Positions 1 through 9,230 of a stretch of 64,000 nt of DNA are shown piece after piece. The notes under the pieces are model-generated. The model was given only the letters and a program-made list of their open reading frames with translations, did no database searches and was not told the origin of the DNA. A program made the position numbers and the translations under genes. This DNA comes from Sporosarcina ureae (GTDB lineage Bacteria > Bacillota > Bacilli > Bacillales_A > Planococcaceae). The stretch is taken from assembly GCF_002101375.1 (NCBI RefSeq), contig NZ_CP015207.1:1377001-1441000 (forward strand), read 5' to 3'. Position 1 is the stretch's first letter, and each line of letters starts with the position of its first letter.

Positions 1-44
1 AAATAAGAATGATATACTGAAAGAGCAACTGAATATCGTGTTAG

Positions 45-225
45 AGATAGGTGCGTTTATCGTTCGTAAACGCTTAAAAGGGAAATCGGTGAAAAACCGA
101 TGCTGTCCCGCAACTGTGAGTTGGAGTATAATTCGTTACCACTGTTTCACCGCAAAGGGAAATGGGAAGGTGAATTATACGTTGAAAACGAGCCAGGAGA
201 CCTGCCTAGATCAGTACACACCAAT
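45..225 (+). ncRNA. Cobalamin (B12) riboswitch aptamer
   Basis: The conserved B12-box landmarks appear in the right order: an AAAAGGGAAA segment with a GGTG near 78-90, GCTGTCCCGCAACTGTGA at 101-118, and AGCCAGGAGACCTGCCT at 191-207. A possible -10 (TATACT) lies near 13-18. This class binds adenosyl- or related cobalamins and usually switches off B12 synthesis or uptake genes. Here no B12 gene follows. A short segment ACACC (about 217-221) can pair with the GGTGT at 243-247 next to the AGGAGG at 239-244, so the output could be translational. Boundaries are approximate. Confidence 0.9.
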
Positions 226-250
226 ACCCTACGCGGATAGGAGGTGTCAA

Positions 251-397
251 GTGCGGCTTATGAAAAATCATACAAAAGCCGACGTACGAACAAACGAAAT
301 CAGGACATTCTTTAGGTGGATTCGATATAGTTTCTGTCGATCCTACACAAATGTATTTCCTGCCGAACCGTTTAATTCGTCATGGCTTCCCACTTAA
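251..397 (+). CDS. Possible 48-aa leader or remnant ORF behind the B12 riboswitch
   Basis: A GTG codon lies 6 nt after an AGGAGG (239-244) at the end of the riboswitch, and the frame runs 48 codons to a TAA at the base of a terminator. The peptide is basic and aromatic and I recognise no family. The third frame of the same stretch also has a coding-like composition, from about 312 on, so the region may be the scar of a deleted B12-regulated gene rather than a functional ORF. Only the RBS and frame support it. Confidence 0.3.
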   Translation: MRLMKNHTKADVRTNEIRTFFRWIRYSFCRSYTNVFPAEPFNSSWLPT

Positions 398-432
398 CAT
401 CTATCCTGGTATATACCGGATGGATGTTTTTT
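397..432 (+). terminator. Terminator after the B12 riboswitch segment
   Basis: The stem ACATCTATCC / GGATGGATGT (one T-G wobble) encloses a self-complementary GGTATATACC and is followed by TTTTTT. It lies between the aptamer and the gene at 475, so it could end a riboswitch-controlled short RNA or form the expression platform. Confidence 0.75.
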
Positions 433-474
433 ACTGTCAACGAAAAATTACAAACACGATGAGGAGAATGAATT

Positions 475-696
475 ATGCACAATCAAACAATCAATGACTT
501 TACAAACTTATTAAAGGACACCCTAATGTCGGAACGTGTGAGCACACACTCTACCCCCCTTCCCATACTAGTGAAAGATGTAAAAAAACAAATTTCCGAA
601 GATCCCACGAATGACATAGCAGAAAAAGCTAAACAATTGGCTAATTTAGATAAAGCCTATCAAATCGTAGTAGCTGAGTTAGTAGGTAGTAACTAA
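475..696 (+). CDS. Hypothetical 73-aa protein
   Basis: A small soluble protein of unknown function. The ATG is preceded by GAGGAGA at a 7-nt distance, and a perfect terminator follows, so it is very likely a real gene. It has no signal peptide or membrane segment. The C-terminal half (from about residue 30) is rich in Lys, Asp, Glu and Ala and likely helical. It sits about 80 nt behind the B12-riboswitch terminator, so it might be controlled by it, but nothing in the protein suggests a cobalamin role. The function cannot be named. Confidence 0.7.
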   Translation: MHNQTINDFTNLLKDTLMSERVSTHSTPLPILVKDVKKQISEDPTNDIAEKAKQLANLDKAYQIVVAELVGSN

Positions 697-709
697 TTCG
701 CGCTAAAAT

Positions 710-738
710 CCCCCTGACCTTTGTGTCAGGGGGTATTA
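710..738. terminator. Bidirectional terminator
   Basis: A perfect 9-bp stem, CCCCCTGAC (710-718) and GTCAGGGGG (725-733), lies between the convergent 73-aa gene and the BceB-type permease. T-rich stretches on both sides are short. Confidence 0.8.
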
Positions 739-743
739 CTGTA

Positions 744-2687
744 TTATAACGAATCTTTAATCACGCGCTTATAATTGAACACAGAAAGCAAACCAAATAT
801 AGAGTATAGCGCTGTGTAGATTAACATCACCATAATCGTTGGTGTCAGCATTTCAGTACCGAATAAGAACCAGCCGGATTTTACAGCAAAATAGCTGTGT
901 AAGAGACCGACGACTAATGGAATACCGAAATTAAATACCTGCTTTCGTTGAATCCCTTTTAGTAAATCTGTTTGTGTATAGCCTAGTTTACGAAGAATGG
1001 TGTAATTCGATTTTTCATCTTCACTTTCGTCCATCTGTTTAAAGTATAGGACGCAGCCAGACGTAACAAGGAAAGCGAGACCAAGGAATCCAACGATGAA
1101 CATAATCATGCCTGCACCTTGTATTTGTTTCGTTTTCTCCTCAAGCTTCGATTCATGCCCTGCCCATTCATTTATTCCCAACACATTAAATAGTTCATTC
1201 GCTTTTTCTAGATCATTTTCATTCTTGATATCCACTCCATGATACTCAGTAAATTCAGGCGTTATGGAAGGGTCCTTATCTACGTTCATTTTCTGAAATA
1301 CTTGATCATCCACTACCGCGACAACAAAACCATAAGCTACACGCGTTGGAAGAACAGCTACTCTTTCCGTCCCTTTCAGTGTCAGATCATACATATGCTC
1401 TTTGCCTTGAAATACGATTTGCTGATTCGCTTGGAATTTCATAAAGTTTTCCGTAAAACTATCAGAGTTAACGAAGAGCAATTCCTTTTCTTCTACGTCT
1501 ATCTCCGGCATTACTTCATCACTAATGACAATCATTTGCATATCAGTGTAACTCATCTCTTCACTTTCCCCACCTGAAATAGATAGAACTGTCGATAAAT
1601 CAACAGGTATAGTCAATAGATCAATAGCTGACTCTGAATAGGCTATGCCTTCACTGTCAAGTGACTGCGTAAATTCCATTGCACGCGTAATATCAGGAAT
1701 GGTAAAGTCGGCAGGAATAGTTCGCTCCACTGACTTCTCTACTGAGTAATACGATATATAACTTAACGACAATAACGTAATGGATAGCGCAGATAGCGTC
1801 GTAATAATCATCAATAAAAGAGAATTGGATTTCATTCGAAACATAATGGATGAGAGAGACAGCACGTCGTTAACGTTCAAATATCCTCCTTTACGTTTGC
1901 GAATCATGTTAAAGATAAAGCTGACGGAGCCTTTATAAAATAAATAGGTTCCTAAGACCACAGAAGCTAGTATGACGATCATCACTAGAAATAGCTGATT
2001 TCCAAGAAACACACTACTAAATAATCGAGATGATAAATAATAGCCGAATACAATGAGAAGGATACCGAACACACCGATGATCGCCTGGAATATTGACATC
2101 TTTTTCACCCGCTGTTGTGTCACGGTGGTCACACGGAACAAAGACAATATACTTTGACGTTTAATGAATAGTGCATTCATGATCAAAATCAATACAAAGA
2201 TTGCCGCAAAGACTATCAACGTCTGAAGTAATGCATCCGAAGAGAAACGCAAAGTCGCAACATCCGTTACACCGGTGACCTTAAATAGAATCAGCATGAG
2301 TAATCGTGACATCGAAAACCCTAAGAATATCCCTACAATGAGAGAACCGATGTATAAAACGAAATTCTCCACACTTAAAATACGGAAAACAGTTCCTTTC
2401 GTCATTCCAATCAATTGAAATAATCCAATCTCCTTACTGCGTCGTTTAATGAATAGATTGTTAGCATATAGCAAGAATACAGACACGATAACAATCAGAA
2501 AAACTGAACCTGACTTAATAGCTGCCGCACCTTTCCTTCCTTCTGTTGCATCGTCTAATGCTGGATCGAATTGCAACGTTACGAATGAAAAGTATAAGCC
2601 TACGCTAAAAATCAGTGCAAAGATATACACATAATAATGCTTAAGATTTTTCTTGATATTGCGGAAGATTAGCTGATTAAGCGTCAT
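744..2687 (-). CDS. BceB-type ABC transporter permease (FtsX-like)
   Basis: The membrane subunit of a peptide-antibiotic detoxification transporter. About 647 aa with the family layout: an N-terminal [19 protein letters not shown] start, about ten hydrophobic segments, and one large extracytoplasmic domain (roughly residues 310-525) between the seventh and eighth segments. In this family the loop contacts the peptide or its lipid-II-cycle target and signals to the paired kinase. The open frame extends 14 codons upstream, but family resemblance and a GGGTGG RBS favour this ATG, which overlaps the ATPase gene by 11 nt. It is last in the ATPase-permease operon, after a separate regulator-kinase operon. 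The substrate cannot be read from sequence. Confidence 0.88.
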   Translation of the reverse strand: MTLNQLIFRNIKKNLKHYYVYIFALIFSVGLYFSFVTLQFDPALDDATEGRKGAAAIKSGSVFLIVIVSVFLLYANNLFIKRRSKEIGLFQLIGMTKGTVFRILSVENFVLYIGSLIVGIFLGFSMSRLLMLILFKVTGVTDVATLRFSSDALLQTLIVFAAIFVLILIMNALFIKRQSILSLFRVTTVTQQRVKKMSIFQAIIGVFGILLIVFGYYLSSRLFSSVFLGNQLFLVMIVILASVVLGTYLFYKGSVSFIFNMIRKRKGGYLNVNDVLSLSSIMFRMKSNSLLLMIITTLSALSITLLSLSYISYYSVEKSVERTIPADFTIPDITRAMEFTQSLDSEGIAYSESAIDLLTIPVDLSTVLSISGGESEEMSYTDMQMIVISDEVMPEIDVEEKELLFVNSDSFTENFMKFQANQQIVFQGKEHMYDLTLKGTERVAVLPTRVAYGFVVAVVDDQVFQKMNVDKDPSITPEFTEYHGVDIKNENDLEKANELFNVLGINEWAGHESKLEEKTKQIQGAGMIMFIVGFLGLAFLVTSGCVLYFKQMDESEDEKSNYTILRKLGYTQTDLLKGIQRKQVFNFGIPLVVGLLHSYFAVKSGWFLFGTEMLTPTIMVMLIYTALYSIFGLLSVFNYKRVIKDSL

Positions 2688-3438
2688 GTTGCACACCACC
2701 CAGTACACCTTGCGTTTTGATAATATCATTGAAAAATTCGTTCCGCGTTTGGTCTCCTTTATTCAGTTGCGTATAAATTTGTCCGTCTTTGATGAACACG
2801 ACACGCTCACTAAAACTTGCGGCAAGAGGGTCATGAGTGACCATAATGATAGAGGCATTTCGTTTCGTATGGAGATCACTTAATTTGTTCAACAAATCGG
2901 ATGCCGCCTTTGAGTCAAGAGCGCCTGTTGGTTCATCCGCAAAAATGATGCTCGGATCATGTATGAATGCTCGTGCGGCAGACGTTCTTTGCTTTTGTCC
3001 ACCCGAGATTTCATTTGGATATTTAGTAGCAATTTCTGAAATACCCAATTCCTCCGCCACTGCAAGGAATTTTTCATTGGCTAATTTTCTAGGCACTTTC
3101 TGCACAGATAATGGAAGTAGTATGTTTTCTTTTACTGTTAACGTGTCGAGTAGGTTATAGTCCTGAAAGATGAAGCCCAGATGACGTTTTCGAAATTCCG
3201 CCATTTGCTTTTCTTTCATGTTGTTAAGGTTCTGCCCTTCTATGCTGATCGTCCCCTGGCTGACGCGGTCAATGGATGAAAGTACGTTCAGTAGAGTCGT
3301 TTTTCCCGAGCCCGATGCCCCCATGATGCTGACGAATTCACCTTTTTGTATGTTTAGATCCAGTGCACTTAATACTTCTTGTTTATTGAATTTATTGCCG
3401 TATGTCTTATAGATTTTCGTTGCTTGTAAGATTACCAT
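2677..3438 (-). CDS. BceA-type ABC transporter ATP-binding protein
   Basis: The ATPase partner of the downstream permease. It has Walker [10 protein letters not shown] (about residues 40-48), a Q-loop in [10 protein letters not shown], signature ISGGQKQR, Walker [12 protein letters not shown] and the H-loop VTHD. This is the MacB/LolD-like class used by BceAB, PsdAB and YxdLM. Three in-frame starts exist (GTG, ATG, ATG); the third is chosen because AAGGAG lies 8 nt upstream. About 250 aa is usual. A promoter probably lies in the 100-nt gap to the kinase gene, behind that gene's terminator, giving separate control as in B. subtilis bce loci. Confidence 0.9.
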   Translation of the reverse strand: MVILQATKIYKTYGNKFNKQEVLSALDLNIQKGEFVSIMGASGSGKTTLLNVLSSIDRVSQGTISIEGQNLNNMKEKQMAEFRKRHLGFIFQDYNLLDTLTVKENILLPLSVQKVPRKLANEKFLAVAEELGISEIATKYPNEISGGQKQRTSAARAFIHDPSIIFADEPTGALDSKAASDLLNKLSDLHTKRNASIIMVTHDPLAASFSERVVFIKDGQIYTQLNKGDQTRNEFFNDIIKTQGVLGGVQHDA

Positions 3439-3509
3439 GTCCATCACTCCTTGTTCATTCTATCTTACTCAATGTATAGATTTTTCTCCCGCCTTTAATA
3501 TGACAATTA

Positions 3510-3541
3510 GAAAGAGCATGTGACGATCATGTCACATGCTC
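3510..3541 (-). terminator. Terminator of the regulator-kinase operon
   Basis: A perfect 11-bp stem, GAGCATGTGAC (3514-3524) / GTCACATGCTC (3531-3541), directly follows the kinase stop on the minus strand with a short TTTCT tail. It separates the two-component genes from the transporter genes. Confidence 0.75.
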
Positions 3542-4543
3542 CTACATACGCGCTATTCGAATCAATTCGTTTTCCATCGCAAAAATCAAAGAGAACCGCG
3601 TACCTTCTCCTACTGTTGACTCTACTACAATCGTAATCAGGAGGGATTCTGCTACCTGTTTTGCTAAGTACAACCCCATTCCCGTGGCAGCATGATTTTG
3701 ATGGTTTGCTGTTCCAGTGAAGCCTTTATCGAATATACGAGACAAGTCCCTTGAAGCAATTCCTTGCCCAACATCTTCGATCGTTAGCGTAGTGATTCCA
3801 TCCTTACTAGTGCTCTGGATACTTATGTCCGCATTCTCGCTGTATTTCACCGCATTCGCCAGCAACTGCCTGATAATGAAGCCAAGCCATTTGGCATCAG
3901 TCAATACTTCTTCTGTTTCCAATGATACATCAAAACCAACACGCTTTTGCATACACCATTGTCTTAACGATTTTATCTCTTGAAATAGCAACTTCCGCAC
4001 ATCTGTCTTTTCGATATATAAATCATTTTGGATGAATGGGATGCGCTTTAGATGTAGTTGTTGGTCAAGTAATAGATGAATCCGAAGCCACTCGTACATT
4101 AACTGGGATCGGAGCACAGGATCCGTGCGATCTATCATTAATTGCAACGTTGTCAGCGGTGTTTTCACTTCATGTATCCAATTCAACATGTCATCTTTCT
4201 CTTGTTCTACACTAATTTGCAATTGATCCAACTGGTGTTTAAACTCTTGAATTTGTTCGGACATCCTGTTTGAGACAATGGCTTCGAAAGGGCTGTTAGC
4301 TTCAGGTATTGCAGTTAGATCAAATGATGGTTCTAATGTTTCTAAGCGTTTATAGAATCTCGATTCTTTTTCATAACGCATGACTATAAAAATAACGAAA
4401 GATAAACAGGAAATGAATGCAATATAGACAGTAGACAAAAGCGGAATACTTGTGTCCAAATAGCCCATTGCTAGAACGAGCAGTTGCGAGAAGATGAAGA
4501 ACAGTATCCAACTAGCACGTTCCTTAAGATATAACCGAATCAT
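3542..4543 (-). CDS. BceS-type intramembrane-sensing histidine kinase
   Basis: A 333-aa sensor kinase. Two closely spaced membrane helices (about residues 12-27 and 35-55) leave almost no extracellular loop, the hallmark of intramembrane-sensing kinases that read the state of a BceAB transporter. The dimerisation/phospho-acceptor motif is WIHEVKTPL with His124. The ATPase domain has LLANAVKYS (N box), DVGQGI (G1) and GMGLYL (G2). Its start overlaps the regulator stop by 4 nt, indicating translational coupling. It probably phosphorylates the regulator encoded just upstream. Confidence 0.9.
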   Translation of the reverse strand: MIRLYLKERASWILFFIFSQLLVLAMGYLDTSIPLLSTVYIAFISCLSFVIFIVMRYEKESRFYKRLETLEPSFDLTAIPEANSPFEAIVSNRMSEQIQEFKHQLDQLQISVEQEKDDMLNWIHEVKTPLTTLQLMIDRTDPVLRSQLMYEWLRIHLLLDQQLHLKRIPFIQNDLYIEKTDVRKLLFQEIKSLRQWCMQKRVGFDVSLETEEVLTDAKWLGFIIRQLLANAVKYSENADISIQSTSKDGITTLTIEDVGQGIASRDLSRIFDKGFTGTANHQNHAATGMGLYLAKQVAESLLITIVVESTVGEGTRFSLIFAMENELIRIARM

Positions 4544-5229
4544 AATTGTTCTCCCTTCGCCATATACCCTTGCCCCACTTTTGTTTCGATCACATCTACC
4601 AAGTCGATTTCCGCAATCCGTTTACGCAAACGGTTCACGTTGACTGTCAGCGTATTATCGCTGACAAATCGTTCATCATCCCAAAGACCGGTGATGATTT
4701 CTTCTCTTGATACAATTTCATTCTTTCTTTCTATCAATACTTTCAAGATGTATATTTCATTTTTCGTCAACTCAATAGTCCCTTTTTCATTGGTGAGCGT
4801 ACCTTTCACAAAATCCACTGCGGCACCACACCACGTTTTCACTTCCAATGTCTGATCAGTACTATAGCTATACACACGGCGTAAGATCGCTTGGATTTTT
4901 GCAATCAATACATCAAAGTGAAATGGCTTTTGAACGAAATCGTCGGCTCCGAGTTGCATCGACATCACCATATCAGTCGGATGATCACGTGAAGACAAGA
5001 AAATAATTGGGACGTTTGAATGCGTTCGGATCATCCTACACCAATGAAATCCATCGAACTTTGGTAATTGGATGTCGATGATGACAAGATCCGGTTTGAT
5101 TTCCGTGAATTCTTGCAGTACACTCCCAAAATCCCGGATTCCCGCCACCGAGTAGGACCATTGCGTTAAACGTTCTTTTATTTCTTCAAATAATGTTTGA
5201 TCATCTTCAATCAACATAATTGTAAACAA
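4540..5229 (-). CDS. BceR-type OmpR-family response regulator
   Basis: An about 230-aa DNA-binding response regulator. The receiver domain has acidic IEDD, the phospho-acceptor Asp in VIIDIQLP (about residue 52), the switch region FLSSRD, and the conserved Lys in QKPF. The C-terminal half is an OmpR/PhoB winged helix ending in VNVNRLRKRI and VGQGYM. The start is uncertain: family proteins begin with a short Met-Phe-x-x-x-Leu-Ile-Glu-Asp-Asp, which fits the TTG at 5229 with a weak GGTGAG; GTG codons at 5241 and 5238 are alternatives. It likely activates the adjacent transporter operon. Confidence 0.9.
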   Translation of the reverse strand: MFTIMLIEDDQTLFEEIKERLTQWSYSVAGIRDFGSVLQEFTEIKPDLVIIDIQLPKFDGFHWCRMIRTHSNVPIIFLSSRDHPTDMVMSMQLGADDFVQKPFHFDVLIAKIQAILRRVYSYSTDQTLEVKTWCGAAVDFVKGTLTNEKGTIELTKNEIYILKVLIERKNEIVSREEIITGLWDDERFVSDNTLTVNVNRLRKRIAEIDLVDVIETKVGQGYMAKGEQL

Positions 5230-5286
5230 TGAACTCACCACACTTTTCTTAATTGCTATTAGTTTATCCTATAAGCAATCAGAATC

Positions 5287-5330
5287 AAAACAGCGCGCAA
5301 GTGAAAGTAGATTCACTTACGCGCTGTTTT
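5287..5330. terminator. Bidirectional terminator
   Basis: AAAACAGCGCG...AAGTGAA pairs with TTCACTT...CGCGCTGTTTT with one single-nt bulge on each side. It closes the yqhG gene on the minus strand just before the regulator's promoter region. Confidence 0.8.
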
Positions 5331-5335
5331 GATTT

Positions 5336-6115
5336 CTATTTCAAATAAAATAACCCGCCATTCACAACATCCACCGTAATCCTGGGTTTAAAACGTTCTT
5401 CCATTGCTTGCTTCTCTATCTCATAACATTCAGGTTTAGGATCTTGTCCTTCATAAAAATAATCTAATACCGCTTGGTCTTTCTTCCATCTCTTTTCTGC
5501 TTCCTCCATCCACGTAAGGTCTTCACCTTCAATTACTTGAATGATCACAGTATCCAATCGATCAAGCGCACGAACAGGAGTGATGATATAAGGTAAATGA
5601 AATACTTTTTCAGACGATTGGTCAGATAAATCCCGCATACCAATCGTCTCCTGGAACTCATTTACGACAGCACCCGTCATCAAATTGATACCTATTGAAT
5701 ACAACATCTCCTTCGTTTGATGACTGGTGAATGACACTTTATAATTTACACCCACCCACGGAGTCAAAATCAGCTGTTCGTTAGTGTCTACTATGCGCTC
5801 GTACATTTTCACGAACTGTCCCATCTCTTTGGTCAATCGAAATAATTGATGCAGCCGTGGAGATCCCAGATGAATTACTTCCCCTTTCATTCCGTTTTGC
5901 AACTGCTTCATATTGGTAATTAGCGTGAGCTGTGCCGGATTCGGTATCTCATTGACGCTTTCAATATACCGCCAATAAAAAGGGCGGTTCATGATTTTTT
6001 TATCCATTTCGATTGTTAGTTGCACAGTTAAATAATGATCATTTCCATGAAGTATTTCACAGTCATTCTCCGTGAAGAATCTGTGAAGATACGTATGGAT
6101 TTCTGTCGAATGCAT
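5336..6115 (-). CDS. yqhG: YqhG-family protein of unknown function
   Basis: A 259-aa soluble protein resembling B. subtilis YqhG: the N-terminus reads as a short helical start, then LTVQLTIEMDKKIMNRPFYW, and a central NLMTGAV. No signal peptide, membrane segment or catalytic motif is obvious. The gene lies 13 nt behind the SNF2 helicase gene, whose end contains its GGAGGAG RBS; the same yqhH-yqhG pairing is known in B. subtilis. The conserved pairing suggests a helicase-associated role, but this is inference. Confidence 0.82.
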   Translation of the reverse strand: MHSTEIHTYLHRFFTENDCEILHGNDHYLTVQLTIEMDKKIMNRPFYWRYIESVNEIPNPAQLTLITNMKQLQNGMKGEVIHLGSPRLHQLFRLTKEMGQFVKMYERIVDTNEQLILTPWVGVNYKVSFTSHQTKEMLYSIGINLMTGAVVNEFQETIGMRDLSDQSSEKVFHLPYIITPVRALDRLDTVIIQVIEGEDLTWMEEAEKRWKKDQAVLDYFYEGQDPKPECYEIEKQAMEERFKPRITVDVVNGGLFYLK

Positions 6116-6128
6116 CCATTCTCCTCCT

Positions 6129-7661
6129 TCACACAGACTGTTCTTTCATTTCCAAAATATCATCTAGTTGGCCTACTACTTGTTCGAACGTCTCAATCTT
6201 TCCTTGCAGCACTTTCATCACATGGTCATCAATTGTTTCTTTTACAGCCAAATTATAAATCTGTACATCGTGTTCTTGTCCTAATCGATGAACACGACCA
6301 ATCCGTTGTTCTAATTTCATTGGATTCCAAGGGAGATCATAATTGATGACATGATGGCAAAATTGTAGGTTAATTCCCTCTGCTCCAGACTCTGTCGCAA
6401 TTAGCACTTGCGCTTGTGACTTAAATAAATGTTTAATCCACTCCCGGCTGCTTTTGCTTAACTTACCGTTGAAAATGACATTCGATATACCGTTCGCATA
6501 CAAATAGTCACTCAAATATAATTGCGTCATGCGATATTCAGTGAAAATAATCACCTTTTCGTTCGCTTGTATAATTAATTCGGCTGCCTTTTTAGCTTTT
6601 GAATGAATCGACAACTTTTCCAATTGTTCGATGACATTTTCTACATATGAGACTTCTTCCACTTGCTTACATTCCTGCAGTTTTTTCCTTAATGTGCCCA
6701 TGGTGGCTTCAGGGCTACTACACATTTCCCTTTGTAAAGTCATCGTGGAAAATGCATCTGAAAATACCGGGGATATTTGTTTCAGATTGGATATAGCTGT
6801 GTAGGCCTGCCTTTCATTGTCCGTAAATGTGATAGGAACTGTATGAATCTTTCGTGTAGACCATTCCACACCCGTGTCTTGGCGCCTGTTACGTACCATG
6901 ACTTGGCTAACTAGTTCCTTTAAATAACTATCTCGTTCTTCATCACGGTTTTTAGCAGAAAATACTGATGAAAACTCATCATAGTTTCCTAAATGACCTT
7001 GTTTAAGTAGCGTCACCAGATAAAACAATTCAAACGTATCATTTTGGATCGGTGTTGCTGTAAGCAATAAACAAAATTTCTTCTTCAAGCTTTGTACAAA
7101 TTCATAACTGATCGTCTGATGGTTTTTTAATTTATGCGCTTCATCTACGATAATCAAATCATAGTCTTGCGCGAATACTTTCTCCTTATGTGGACTGCGT
7201 TTAGCAGTGTCCATACTCATGACTACTACGTCCACATAATCGAGCTCGTAATTCTTTTTGTACAACAGCGCAGGGATGTGGAATTTCGTATATAGCTCTT
7301 CCACCCATTGATTAACGAGAGAAGCGGGTACTAATATCAGTACTTTTTTCACAAGTCCTCTCAGCAAATATTCTTTAATAATCAGGCCTGCTTCAATAGT
7401 CTTACCAAGCCCTACCTCATCCGCTAAAATCGCTTTACCATTCATCTGTTCAATCACTCGTTCAGCCGCTTTTATTTGATGAGGTAACGGTTTTACGTTT
7501 GGTAAGTAAGCAAGTGACTGCAATCCAGTAAAATCAGTGATTAAGTTATTTTTCGTGATGTCATAGCTCATGTTATACAGCACCGAATTATTCCATGGTT
7601 CATGGTTTTCAAGTCGTTGAATAAATCCTTCTCTCCAAGAAGAAGATCTTTCAATTAGCAT
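6129..7661 (-). CDS. yqhH: SNF2-family DNA helicase/translocase (YqhH-like)
   Basis: An about 510-aa RapA/SNF2-type ATPase. It contains motif I ADEVGLGKTIEAGL, motif Ia LILVPASLV, motif II DEAHKLKN (DEAH box), motif III LLTATPIQN, and the C-terminal RecA lobe with IIFTEYR, ATESGAEGINLQ and QRIGRVHRLGQ. Such proteins use ATP to move along duplex DNA and displace bound protein. The longest frame begins 36 codons earlier, but those codons encode an unrelated hydrophobic stretch; the ATG at 7661 has a GAGGTG 6 nt upstream. B. subtilis YqhH has a similar size. Its partner YqhG follows immediately. Confidence 0.88.
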   Translation of the reverse strand: MLIERSSSWREGFIQRLENHEPWNNSVLYNMSYDITKNNLITDFTGLQSLAYLPNVKPLPHQIKAAERVIEQMNGKAILADEVGLGKTIEAGLIIKEYLLRGLVKKVLILVPASLVNQWVEELYTKFHIPALLYKKNYELDYVDVVVMSMDTAKRSPHKEKVFAQDYDLIIVDEAHKLKNHQTISYEFVQSLKKKFCLLLTATPIQNDTFELFYLVTLLKQGHLGNYDEFSSVFSAKNRDEERDSYLKELVSQVMVRNRRQDTGVEWSTRKIHTVPITFTDNERQAYTAISNLKQISPVFSDAFSTMTLQREMCSSPEATMGTLRKKLQECKQVEEVSYVENVIEQLEKLSIHSKAKKAAELIIQANEKVIIFTEYRMTQLYLSDYLYANGISNVIFNGKLSKSSREWIKHLFKSQAQVLIATESGAEGINLQFCHHVINYDLPWNPMKLEQRIGRVHRLGQEHDVQIYNLAVKETIDDHVMKVLQGKIETFEQVVGQLDDILEMKEQSV

Positions 7662-7727
7662 TCCAATCACCTCAACTAGCTTGTATGTTTTGATTAGAAT
7701 ACCCAGAAAAGAAAATATTATGATAAA

Positions 7728-7757
7728 CAAAAAAGACCCTCCATTGATGAAGGGTTT
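7728..7757 (-). terminator. Terminator of the ravA-viaA-like operon
   Basis: On the minus strand ACCCT..AGGGT forms a short stem (7736-7755) followed by CTTTTTT. It lies right after the VWA gene and upstream of the helicase RBS, separating the two operons. Confidence 0.7.
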
Positions 7758-7772
7758 TAGATCATGCATCTA

Positions 7773-9215
7773 TTAAATTTCAAAAGCGATAAAACTTCCT
7801 TCGTCATCAAAATCGGTTATATGAAGGACACGGTCTGAGAATGATTCTGCGACAACTGTATCTTTCCCTATTGCTAGAGTAAGTACATTGAATTCCTTTT
7901 GTTTTTTCTTCTCATTGAATTCAATTAGAAAACTTTCGCTAATCTCGTCTTCTCCATCGCTAACAAAAATGACATCTGCATGTTTGAATGTACTGTCTTC
8001 TATTACTTCAAGGGCGGCTTGCAATGACAGTGTAAAGTCTGTTCCCCCACCCAAAAACGTTCTGGCAAGTCGTGCAAGTTCATTTGAAGTGATCTTACCT
8101 TTAGTGAACACTTCTTTTTGAATAGTTGTAGAAAATAATAGAACGCATAAATCCCGGCTTTGTTTCTTGGCGATAGATAGCAGCGCCAAGATAAACCCTT
8201 TTGACTGATTATCAAGCAACTTCATACTTCCCGATTGGTCAAGACAAAAAATAATTGGGCCTTTGCCAAGGTTCTCTCGCTTCTTCTGTTCAAACTGCAT
8301 CGTGTTTCCTTCCGCAAAGCGGCGCAGGAAATCTTTTTTCGTTGAGTCATTTGAATAGAGTCCTAATTCCATCGGTAGAAGACGTTCCATTTCATTGCCA
8401 ATCGTAACGCCACGCCTCTCGATTGCCTCCACATAGTTCGTCTTCTGCTTTTCTCGCGCCACTTCTTGAAAACGACCAGCCCACTCTGCGATTTCTTGCA
8501 TTTTGGGATCCATCGCTACTTGATCTGCCACTGCAAGTTGTTCACGCAATGGCACTTTCTTTAACTCTGCGTCCCCTTTACCTGCACTGCTCCCACCCAT
8601 CAGAGAAATCAGGCTGTCTTTTACTTTGATCGATTCTTCAACCGCTTCATCGATTGCTTGCAAAAATCGTTCGCCATTCGTTTCAAATGTAAATTCTAGC
8701 TGTTCATTTAACTTATCAGAAGCATCGGCTAATTCTTGGACAGGTCCATCTTCTATTTCGTCCTGTTGTCGATTCAACTGTTCAACCGGCACATCATCTT
8801 GTAGCGCTTCTACGGCTTCCATTTTCTTCAGTAACTCTTCATCCATAGCTTTTGCTTCCGCGAGCCATAGATTGACTTTCTCAATCAACTTTATGGTACA
8901 GACAGTTGCGGCCAAATCGTCCAATCGAGTAAAGTTTCTATATTCTTCAAAATGTTCATCTTTCATTAGCTTTTCTATCATGGTCTTATTCGGTTTCAGT
9001 GCTGGATTTATTCGCTCAAGTAAAATTCGTGGTTTCATTTTATATAATGCTGCCCAGACATCGCCAAGCAGCGCTTCCGTAGTAGGTAATTGTCCTTCCT
9101 CACAGACCTTTTGCAAACCGTCTGACATCTCAAACAGTTCTTTAAAGCGTCTTTTATCAAATGCATCTGTATTCAGTACGGAGCGATGATCTCTAATTAT
9201 TTTACTTCTTTTCAT
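7773..9215 (-). CDS. VWA-domain protein (ViaA-like)
   Basis: A 480-aa cytosolic protein with a long helical N-terminal region (about 1-315) and a C-terminal von Willebrand A domain. The MIDAS metal site is intact: Asp326-x-Ser328-x-Ser330 in LDQSGSM, a Thr in GGGTDF (about 400), and Asp in VSDGED. It lies 15 nt downstream of a MoxR ATPase gene, as viaA follows ravA in enterobacteria, where ViaA stimulates RavA; length and layout match ViaA (about 483 aa). An AAAGGAG lies 9 nt before the ATG. The role in this organism is inferred only from the pairing. Confidence 0.82.
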   Translation of the reverse strand: MKRSKIIRDHRSVLNTDAFDKRRFKELFEMSDGLQKVCEEGQLPTTEALLGDVWAALYKMKPRILLERINPALKPNKTMIEKLMKDEHFEEYRNFTRLDDLAATVCTIKLIEKVNLWLAEAKAMDEELLKKMEAVEALQDDVPVEQLNRQQDEIEDGPVQELADASDKLNEQLEFTFETNGERFLQAIDEAVEESIKVKDSLISLMGGSSAGKGDAELKKVPLREQLAVADQVAMDPKMQEIAEWAGRFQEVAREKQKTNYVEAIERRGVTIGNEMERLLPMELGLYSNDSTKKDFLRRFAEGNTMQFEQKKRENLGKGPIIFCLDQSGSMKLLDNQSKGFILALLSIAKKQSRDLCVLLFSTTIQKEVFTKGKITSNELARLARTFLGGGTDFTLSLQAALEVIEDSTFKHADVIFVSDGEDEISESFLIEFNEKKKQKEFNVLTLAIGKDTVVAESFSDRVLHITDFDDEGSFIAFEI

Positions 9216-9230
9216 AGACTATCACTCCTT

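Noticed and set aside
38..397. A 119-codon open frame across the first 400 nt
   Set aside because: It runs through the conserved cobalamin aptamer, which explains the sequence; only the segment after the AGGAGG at 239 could be coding.
251..397. An ANTAR (EutV-type) binding site behind the B12 riboswitch
   Set aside because: I found no pair of small hexaloop hairpins of the ANTAR target type.
8626..9189. A 187-codon Ser-rich frame on the plus strand
   Set aside because: It is antisense to the VWA gene, has no RBS and a composition typical of a shadow of a charged-protein gene.
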